Assembly: GCA_001939145.1 (NCBI GenBank)
Contig: LSRX01000055.1
Location: forward strand, 320,919 to 384,918
Direction of reading: 5' to 3'
From: Symbiodinium microadriaticum
Lineage: Eukaryota; Sar; Dinophyceae; Suessiales; Symbiodiniaceae
Length of the DNA stretch: 64,000 nucleotides
Part shown: piece by piece, positions 56,301 to 64,000 of the stretch
Layout of the letters: every line of letters begins with the position of its first letter
Position numbering within the stretch: position 1 is the first letter of the stretch
The notes under the pieces: generated by a model
Database searches by the model: none
Told to the model about the DNA's origin: nothing
What the model saw: the letters and a program-made list of their open reading frames with translations, nothing else
Translations under genes and position numbers: made by a program

Positions 56301-59300
56301 TAGCCCAAAATCGGGTACCTACGCCCAGTGATCAGGTCCTTTGGATCCTTAGGGTAGCAGGACGAGTGACTCTTCAGGAAGACTGACTCTGTAGTCTTCC
56401 GAACCGGGTCCGGCGATGGGCTTCGGACAGTGCGCACCCGAGATTAGATGTTTCTATGGGGTACAGGACTGGTCTTTCTGGATGCTAGAATATAGAAGCC
56501 TGAATATTAATCAGAGCACAAACGATGATATACCCCGAAACCCTATACTGTGACTAGCAAGGTTTCTGTATTACACTACCATGCATATTGTCTGTGTAGC
56601 TATAGCAGAATTATCGCGGAATCCTGCTTCAAGTAGCTAGGGCAGTTGACAGTCGGTTGACACCATATGGCCCTATGATGCGATGTAATTGAAGTGCTTC
56701 TCAGGGAAGGATTCAGGATTTGAATTCTACATGGCCTCCAACGACACCAGACAGACCATAGAATACACATTGCCCGCAACCATTTTGAAGCATCAGGGGA
56801 TTCAGCTTGCATGTGCTAGTCATGATGGTTGGGTTCATAAGTACTTCGATTGGATTTAATCTGTTGATAGCCATCCTTTATATTAGCTGATGCTAAGCAG
56901 GTTGAGCCGTCGCACAAATCTGTTTGCACTTTCAGTCAGACGTCACAAATTCCAGCCCTTAACCCTATACCCTATAACCCTACACTCTAAGTCCCTTCAG
57001 AGCAAGACCAATCCTGTAAAACCACTGCCTGGGAGCTCGGAATCCGATCCAATCCGGATGTTCTCAGAAGTATCCGATTGTTTCCTGAAGTACACCGACA
57101 GTTTAGGGTTTGGGTTGAGGATTTAGGAAGTTTAGGCTCTTTGGTAGCTCCAGATTTCGCACGGACACATGTCGATGCACCCCCAACCCGTGAATCACGC
57201 ATGCTTTAGGGTTTACGATGCGCGAAAGCATCAAGATGTACTGATTTCATTGAATTATGTTTCGCCACTCAACCCAAACCCCTACAGAAGCCTAAACGGT
57301 TACGTGTTAAGAATTACCAAGAAGATTCATACAGACTACTCTGATGGAATGAGGTCCCCAAAACCATAACAAGGATGGTCTGTTGGGACTTAATGAATTC
57401 CCTGTGGTAGTTAATATATATATATATATGTGTGTATATGTGACCCTCTGGGTAACCTTAAACCCTCAACCCTCTACCTCCCCAGGCCTGACACCGAAAG
57501 CCTCAACTGCGAAACCATGACTTCAGAAGGTAACACATAAATTACATAGAGCTTAACTAACCCCTACTTGGACCCTCTGAAACCTACCTTTTTTCGGGAT
57601 CCTAATTGTGATTTCCTTATATAAGTCCTTAAAAAGGTGGGTTATTTAGGGTCCAGGTAAACCCTAAACCCTATAACCCTACAAGAAGTGAGTACAACAC
57701 TCAGCATAGCCCGCGCTTTCGCACTCTCGTGCCGGGAAGAAGGTGTGCAAAAATAAAACACCTACACCCTCATTTTGATCTCATGTCCTCAGGTGCCTTC
57801 ATTCCATGGAGGTTGTGTTGTTGAAAGCCTCGAGTTGGGGTAAGCCATCTCAAGTTTAGGGGTGGGGCCTCTAGGGTTGAGGGTTTGAAGTTTGGGGCTA
57901 TGGGCTTGGGTCGTAGTCTACGGTTTTGTGCTTCAGGGTTTGAGGCAACCTCCGTCATACGGGGTCTCAGCATCTGAACAGCGCTGCCGTTGCTTGCGGA
58001 TTCCATAATTATCCCTGGGCAGCTGCTATGTGGTGGTTTCCGAGATTCAACTGGCCTCGGCCAGAGCTACCAGCACAAGGGCATCATAATGGATCCATGA
58101 GGGTTCAGGTTTACAGACCCTGCCTTAAATGTAGCTTTGTTTTGCCTGCGTGGTTTTGTTATGGTTGAGTCTTCACCGCAACATACGCAATAGGTTTTCT
58201 GGGAGTACTACACCTCAAGGTTGCGTTTTTTTGCGAAAGTAGTGTTGTCCCCAACTTTGATTTTCATGGCAAATCAAGCGTCCTGAGACGTCCTGAGACT
58301 TTCTCGGAAACATCCACATAGGCCTTGACCTTGTAGACGTAGGATCTTTCAGACACAGCAGTGTGGCGCCGCCTGAGTGTGTCGTGTTATCAGCAGATAT
58401 GAGGCACAAGACCACCATGCGAGTTGTTTTAGCTTTCAGCGACGAAGGCGGCTGCGTATCTCCGATTTTGAGCACAGGCAGCGTGATGCACAATCGGTCG
58501 GAAACTGTCTGGCCTTCCTGGATGACTGCGATAAGTCATAGCCCATCCTTGCACAGCCCTGCCACAGACGCGTAGCCAGCAGCCCTTTTGCCACTGCGCT
58601 GTGCAAGAGCGCGAAGAACGGAAGAGGCACGACCCGGTGCTTTCCTGAGTTCTTTTTTCACAGAGGCCAGATCGCAATGGCATTTAGACGAGGTCTTGTG
58701 TGTGAGAAAAATGTGCGCGGTTTAGTGTCTGGAATAGCCACAGATCTACGAAAAAGCAAATATACAAAGCCTTGCATTCGTCATTCGAACAGCCGTGTAT
58801 GAGCATATACTGCCACATACTTACTAACACTACACCTTAGGCTTCCTGTTACAACATATTTTTTCAACTAAACTGTATACCCCAAGACCTTATTCCACTT
58901 CTTAAGGCCCCTGAAAATGTGGTGATGGATTTGGGTGTCAAAGAGACTGCGCGTATGAAGGGAGGCCGGAAGGCACGTCGGCCCGCGCAGGTTTTCCTGT
59001 CGGATTTGGCCCAACGTTCCAGCCGTATTGTGGAGTTTTCGAGTCTGGGATTAAGGTCCTAACAGCTTTCAGTGACTCTAGTGAAGACGAGTTCGTGGCA
59101 AACTGCTCCAAGGTACCATTGTCAAGACTGGCATGGTAGATTCGATGAGAGCTTGGACACCAAACATCGACAAAGCCTCCTAAATTAAAGCCGAATGGAC
59201 GGTACACGCCCCGCCTCCAGTTCCTTATACAGCCGCAAGGCAAGTGTCAGGATTCTCAAGCACGTAAGGTTGTGTCTCTGGCCTAGGCCTTAGGGGTTTG

Positions 59301-61726
59301 GGGTTTTGGGGTTCAGGTTTAGGGGGCTATCAATATGATCATCACTCCAATCAGCAGCACCACAAATGGAGGACTTTTCAATTGGCTGTCCATAATCCGT
59401 TCGTGTTTGTGAGGATATGTCTTTTCGCGGGTCCAGCAGAATGACACTTGGGACCGTACATAGGAAACACCAGCGCCTGGGATAGTGCACCAAAAGCAGT
59501 GTAGGACCACTGGGTTGAGGTCATACCGTTTTGGAATCCAGGGCTGAAGGTTCAGGGTTTCTAGCGCTGTAGGCTTTAGGTTTAGAGATTATGGTCTTAG
59601 TTCCTAGGCTTCTAGTGATTCTAGGCTTTAGGGTTTGTGCGTAATTCTCGGACCCCGCTCCCCAAAACCTGCATCTCGTTGGATCGGAATCCATAGCTGC
59701 CATGGCTCCTAGACGTTGTCGTTCTCTGCAAGAAGGTTTAGGGCTCATAGGGTTTAGGGTCCTACTACTGAAAGAACCCTTAACCCGAAACCGTAGTCTT
59801 ACACCCTCAAATCCCCAAATTCCCGAACCCGAAACCTTAAACCTCTATCCTACCCTAAGGCTTTGTGACTGGAGTCATTGACTTCGAAAGACTAGACTTT
59901 CAAGCGACAAGCCCTAGTTCGTGCAAGCAGTAGAGTTGTAAGCAGGAGAGTGGTGTAGCATAGCTTTACCCACAAGCCGGCCCAACTGGGGCTCAGCAGT
60001 GCTCATGACACCAAGAGCACCATTTAGGGTTTAGGGTTTGTTAAGTCCTCAAACCCTAAAGCCCTTAACCCTTCAACCTCCTAAACTCTAAACCCCGAAG
60101 CCCTTTGGCCCGCTTATCCTTTCCAGCCGACTATCCGCCCGAGCAATGGCACGCGCTAATGAAGCGCCTCGTGAAGCACCGCGAGAAGCAGCCGAGCCCT
60201 TTTTGAGGGACAGCCTGGGGACGCTGACGCCCTAAACCTTTAGATCCTAAACCCCAAACCCCTAAACCCGAAACCCGAAACGCCTAAACCCTAAACGCCT
60301 AAACCCCCAAACCTTAAGCCGAAACGCTGCTCGTTTAGTATTCGGAGCCCTGCATCCTGCAGAGAGCAGGTTCGGGCACTTGTGGAAGAGATTATAAACT
60401 AAGCCCCTATTCAAGATCCTACATGCTATAACTGTTGGGTTTAGGGTCTGGGGTTTAGGGTTTAGGGGTTTAGGGTTTACCCGAACCCCTACCTATCGTC
60501 TCCATTGTATATAGTTCCTTTTTGGGGTTGTTTTTTGGGGATCCAAAACATAAAGTTGGCTAAACCAGAAAAGGTGACTACAATGGAGACTAGAGGCGCC
60601 TATAGGTAGACCCTCATGCGCTCTGGACCCCGGACCTACCCCGGAATGAAGCCCCAGTCCTCCCCCGGAGGAAGTTTCGGATCAGGGCATTTCGCCTGCC
60701 GCTGATGCCACCGTGCAGGACCTCAGCTGAAAAGGTTTAGGGTGAAGGATGTATTCTAGGATGTTAATGTTCTAGGGATTGGACAAGTGGTCTTTTTGTT
60801 TCAGGGTCACCGTCGGGTTTTTGATGATTCTCAAGGTGTGTAACGGCTTCCGAGACACTAATCCTTCTGGTACCTTCGGAATGGATGTCGAATCGTTCGG
60901 TGCATTCGAGTTTTGGTTTCCAAAGCTGTCCATGCCCTGAAGGAAGGCTAAATCACCGAAGGTGCAATGAGCTCCCGGATATTGACTTAACCGATTCGCT
61001 GCATAGGCCTTCCAAGAGACCCTTAGAAGACGAAGAGTTTCCAGGAGCCGGGTTGCCGATGTAGTGGGGGTATGGTCCCTGGATCGCCGCATGAACCCAA
61101 AACCTTTCAATGAACGCAACGCAACCCTATGAAGCTATGTGAAGCACATCAGAAGCTATAAAAACAAAAAACCGTATTTGCGCCTGATCCCTTCTAGGGG
61201 TTTGCCTGGCTGGGGTGACTTTTGAGGCTTACAGTAGGGGTTGAGGGGCTCATAGGGCTTCGAAAGATGCTGCTTGTTATGACCCCATGTAAAGCCCTTT
61301 GCCTGTGGAGACCCTAATCAGAGGATCCATAACGTGAGGACGAGCTCCTTGGTATTGTCCGGTGTAGGGAGTCGCTGAAAAAGGGTACTTGCTTCCGGAC
61401 CTGCGATATAATGGTTTTAGGGTATAAGGTCAAAAGCAAGCAAGGGCCGAACTTTGCAGACCCAGGGACTTTTAATATTCGAGCATTACACTTGCGCCTG
61501 AGAGATTGCCACCTGCAGCCCAAACAACCTGCATGGTTTGGGTTCCTTCTTGATTTACACTTCATTGTTCTTTGCCTTAAACCCCAAACCCTAAACCCCA
61601 AACCCTAAACCCTAAACCCCAAACCCCAAACCCCAAACCCAAAACCCGCAAGCCTCAACCTTAAGGCCTACACCCCAAAACGTCCACTGCAGGCCGAAGA
61701 CGAGGTGCCCTCTGATCCCGCCTCCC
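50379..61726 (+). CDS. Candidate multi-exon gene downstream of ceramidase, product not recognised
   Basis: Not recognised. Proposed exons: 50379-50417 (ATG start, MCTSLLRLRGAGK), 52145 to 52168 or 52180 (VALSGTRN), 53105 to about 53125 (VKEFEST), 53614-53649 (APGIQQGLAGEE), 54257 to 54318 (VAEWREQNPSYRQAVQEAGL), 55456-55491 (TKNLNTGDAVKM), 56378-56431 (KTDSVVFRTGSGDGLRT), 60671-60697 (KFRIRAFRL) and 61693 to about 61726. All use AG before G and a GC donor, and phases agree at each join (0/0, then 2/2). The 55-61 kb joins, each requiring phase 2, are the best evidence. A start only 390 bp after the ceramidase stop would fit tight tandem genes. Exons may be missing between 56.4 and 60.7 kb, and the 3' end lies beyond 61.7 kb. 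Confidence 0.4.
50639..50765. repeat. MITE family C
   Basis: CTTGGAGGGTC ... GACCCTCCAAG with TA at both borders. A solitary C-type end lies at 50428-50447. Confidence 0.85.
51048..51143. repeat. MITE-like inverted repeat
   Basis: GCTTAGTAGCTGAAATACTA against TCAGCAACTAAG, with the inner pair ACACTTT / AAAGTGT. Confidence 0.6.
51415..51637. repeat. MITE family B interrupted by family C
   Basis: Left half (AATCCTGCA...AACATACCATA) and right half (ACTCCCATAGTTTAGGG...CAACCG) of a B element, split by the C element at 51462-51581. Confidence 0.8.
51462..51581. repeat. MITE family C nested in family B
   Basis: Inverted ends CTTGGAGGTTCATGGGAC / GTCCCATGAACCTGTAAG, with TA duplicated at 51460-51461 and 51582-51583. 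Confidence 0.88.
53349..53601. repeat. CCCTAAA tract between duplicated 14-mers
   Basis: CCAGATTCACAATG occurs at about 53348 and 53586, with mainly CCCTAAA-type units between. Confidence 0.75.
53653..53795. repeat. TTTAGGG/TTTTGGGG tract after a candidate exon
   Basis: Long G-rich run of TTTAGGG and GTTTTGGGG units right after the GC donor at 53650. Confidence 0.8.
55561..56100. repeat. (TTATG)-like and (TATG)n microsatellites
   Basis: Degenerate TTATG/GTATG pentamers to 55790, then (TATG)n and (TA)n from 55908. Confidence 0.9.
57567..57657. repeat. MITE with TA borders
   Basis: CTTGGACCCT ... AGGGTCCAGG with TA at both borders. A shorter relative occupies about 50768-50813 and shares a TA with the C element beside it. 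Confidence 0.7.
60492..60606. repeat. MITE family D
   Basis: CCTATCGTCTCCATTGTA ... ACAATGGAGACTAG...CCTATAGG with TA borders. Confidence 0.8.
61575..61670. repeat. CCCTAAA/CCCCAAA tract
   Basis: Alternating CCCTAAA and CCCCAAA units ending shortly before the exon candidate at 61693. Confidence 0.85.
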
Positions 61727-62795
61727 GCGCGCTGCAGCGGAGGTCGTTGGGTGTGGGCTTTCGGGTTCGGGGGTTTTGGGCTGTCATTTGGGTTTTAGGG
61801 TTTAGGGTTTAGGGGGTTCGGGGGTTTAGGCTTTCATTTGGGGTTTAGGGTTTATAGGGTCTACTGCTAGACCTTTTTTCGAGGCTTGTAGAGGGAGTTA
61901 GGAGAGTGTTAGGGGCTTTGGCCCCTGTGATGTGGCATCCTTCGTGTAGCTCCAGGCTTCCTTGCCTAGGTGCGGGACCCTCTACTACGAAAGGGACCCT
62001 AAACCCCTAAACCCCTAAACCTCTAAACCCCAAAGCCCTAAAGCCCTAAAGCCCCAAAACCCTAAACCCTCAACCATCGTTAAGTGATCGACTTTTGGAT
62101 TCTCCCTCCAGGAGTCTGGGTTCTAGGCTCTGGCTTCAGGTCCTCGGACGGCTTGAGCCCCGGGCTTCCAGATCTTCCCCAATAAAATCCCTAAATTCAG
62201 GAAGACCTGACGTAAGTTTTAAGATATACTAGGACCTTCTAATATATGACTTAGGGTATATTCCTGAGTTAAAGGGCTTTCGACAGATCTGGGTTTGTGA
62301 TCCGTCCGTCGCAAGTTTTGGCAATCGTGTCCTTGAGAAGTGGTTGTCCATCGCAGCACCGTGTTGGAGAGGATCGGGCAATTGTCGAAGCTAAGTCGTA
62401 GGTAAGATGGTAGTAATGTAGTCGTGTTGGGTACTCGGACTCGAAGAGGATTTATCATCTTGGGCAGTTGTTTAACGGTTGACAGCTAGCTGCCGACGGA
62501 AGGTCGACACTGGCAACTTTAAATCATTGTTCCATGCAGTTCTGAAACACGCCGAACGGCAGGCTTCAAGCATGTGAGCATGTGTGAGGTGTTAGTCTTA
62601 TTCTGACTGAGGATATGCTTCATGGCCTGTGGCTCTGATATGCGCATACTGCAGATGTCTAAATACATAAAAAGTAATAGTACTGCCCATAGAGGGTCTC
62701 CTACGCCACCTGCAATACCACATAAATCACATGCCCCTAAGTCTGCCCTGATGTTTAAGGCCCCTTTACCTGAAGTCCTGAACTGCCTATAGATA

Positions 62796-62895
62796 CGGTT
62801 GATGAACAACATCCCGCATGACCTTATATACCTAAACTATGGGATTTATGGTGCTATACTATCTTTGGGTCATGCAGAATGTTGTCCATCAGCCC
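62796..62895. repeat. MITE related to family B
   Basis: CGGTTGATGAACAACATCCC and its imperfect inverse, flanked by TA; same outer end as family B but a different inner sequence. Confidence 0.75.
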
Positions 62896-63180
62896 TATGA
62901 CCGTGACAGCAGACACCATGCACTATTCGAGCGGAGAATCGAAGCCCGGTTCCCTATCAACAAGGTGTTTGTGGTACGTCGTAGAGAAGCTGAATAACTA
63001 CCACTACTACTCGGTTTCTTTGAGGTTCCGACTAGAACCAAATCCCTAGCTAAATTTGCAAGGCCCCTATATTTTGGATTTCTGCAATGTCCCGGAGACG
63101 TTCTGGGGATGTGTTTCTTCGGCATCGGCATGTGCCTGTTCGACCTTATACTACAACTATACTGCGTTGATTCCTGCCCA

Positions 63181-63250
63181 GGAATACTACCCTGAATCTT
63201 ATTAGGGATCCTAGGAATACATACCCTGAATCTTATTAGGGATCCTACGG
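63181..63250. repeat. Tandem duplication
   Basis: ACCCTGAATCTTATTAGGG followed by ATCCTA occurs twice, about 36 bp apart. Confidence 0.8.
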
Positions 63251-64000
63251 CAATTTCAGGTATATGCCTTCACTAATCACTAAGGGATTCTGGAAGATCT
63301 GGGAGGAGGGGCACTCTCTTGCAAACTTTGTGATTGGCCTATAGAGCTCCATGTATACACATAGTACCTACTTTGGGGTCTAAAGTCTGCAAACAGTACC
63401 TACTTTGGGCTATTTGGAGCCCCAGGGGTCGGACCATCCAGCTAGCTGCTCCGCGCAGGCAACGGCGTGCTGCACAGCAGCTGTGCCGAACCACTGGGGC
63501 TTACACTAGAACCCTAGCCCTAAACCTATAAAACCTAAACCCTAAACCTTTTCAGTGGGGTTTCATGTTCGGACCTGTGGGTTTGGGGGGCCCGGACAGA
63601 GCGCTGCGAGCTTTTGGTCCGTGGGGGCCTTGGCTTTAGACGATCTTTTCTCCGAACTTAGGCCATTTGAAGGGTTTAGGGTGTAGGGTTTAGGGTTTAG
63701 GGTTTGAATGGTTTAGGGTTTAGGGTTTAGGCCCATCCCCGTGCACTCATTGTAGAGGTCCTTAGATCCTCAGGCGTAGAAGGTACCTAATGTACCAAGC
63801 AGACATGAATATCACCCTAGGAGGTGATTGCATTTTGTCTTTTGGGCGGTACCTCGGTTGCTCTAGGTCAAGCCTTTGCAGAAAGACAGACGCCGGAGCC
63901 TGCACCCCATAATTTGTCTACTACCCTCGTCGGCAAAGGCCATGAACCCTAAAGCTCTAACGCTACACTTGAAAGCCCTGAACCAGACAACTCGAAACCT

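Larger units (their letters stand above)
61727..64000. other. Region with MITEs and telomere-like tracts, possible further exons
   Basis: TTTAGGG tracts at 61793-61860 and 63671-63735, the B-related MITE, and a short AG|G...GC stretch at about 63452-63490 (NGVLHSSCAEPLG) that may continue the upstream candidate gene. Confidence 0.5.

Noticed and set aside
58215..58683. Minus-strand frames of 84-92 codons in a repeat-poor 470-bp block
   Set aside because: Three different frames on both strands are open, no domain was recognised and it would oppose the other genes. Worth a database search, but not supportable as a gene.
1..64000. Telomere-like tracts as a true chromosome end
   Set aside because: Tracts occur in both orientations throughout and are short and degenerate, so they are interstitial.

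Overview
The window looks like a draft nuclear scaffold of a dinoflagellate, most likely a Symbiodiniaceae alga. Three things point there. Degenerate TTTAGGG/CCCTAAA tracts (the dinoflagellate/plant telomere unit) are scattered through almost all non-coding DNA. The genes are cut into very short exons. The introns of the two genes that can be read by homology do not start with GT: of 21 introns, 19 start with GC and 2 with GA, and all 21 end in AG followed by an exonic G. All host genes found are on the + strand, as expected for the unidirectional gene arrays of these algae.

Layout: 0-14 kb holds MITEs, telomere-like tracts and candidate exons of at least one unidentified + strand gene (best block 7469-11113). 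14239-21895 is a complete ten-exon gene for cytosolic ribosomal protein S11 (uS17), 159 aa, with an assembly gap in intron 3. 21.9-28.9 kb is repeat-rich with scattered candidate exons. 28942-49987 is a complete thirteen-exon gene for an alkaline ceramidase (258 aa) with the Ca-site and Zn-site residues in place. Its fourth intron holds a full, antisense, 12.1-kb non-LTR retrotransposon (31509-43653) with a 13-bp target-site duplication, a gag-like ORF1 and one uninterrupted 3542-codon ORF2. From 50379 to at least 61726 a third + strand gene can be proposed from splice signals and reading phase alone.

Neither host gene is visible as a long ORF: most exons are 24-85 nt. They were found by reading short stretches between telomere-like tracts and joining them in phase. 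Non-coding DNA is made of at least ten families of short terminal-inverted-repeat elements (several with TA duplications, two nested cases), telomere-like tracts and microsatellites. The telomere-like tracts behave like inserted material: one is present in one copy of a repeat and absent from another, one lies between duplicated 14-mers, and one ~126-nt intron is exactly a MITE between 12-bp direct repeats. Together these suggest that short elements, and perhaps telomere-repeat patches, build or enlarge introns in this genome.
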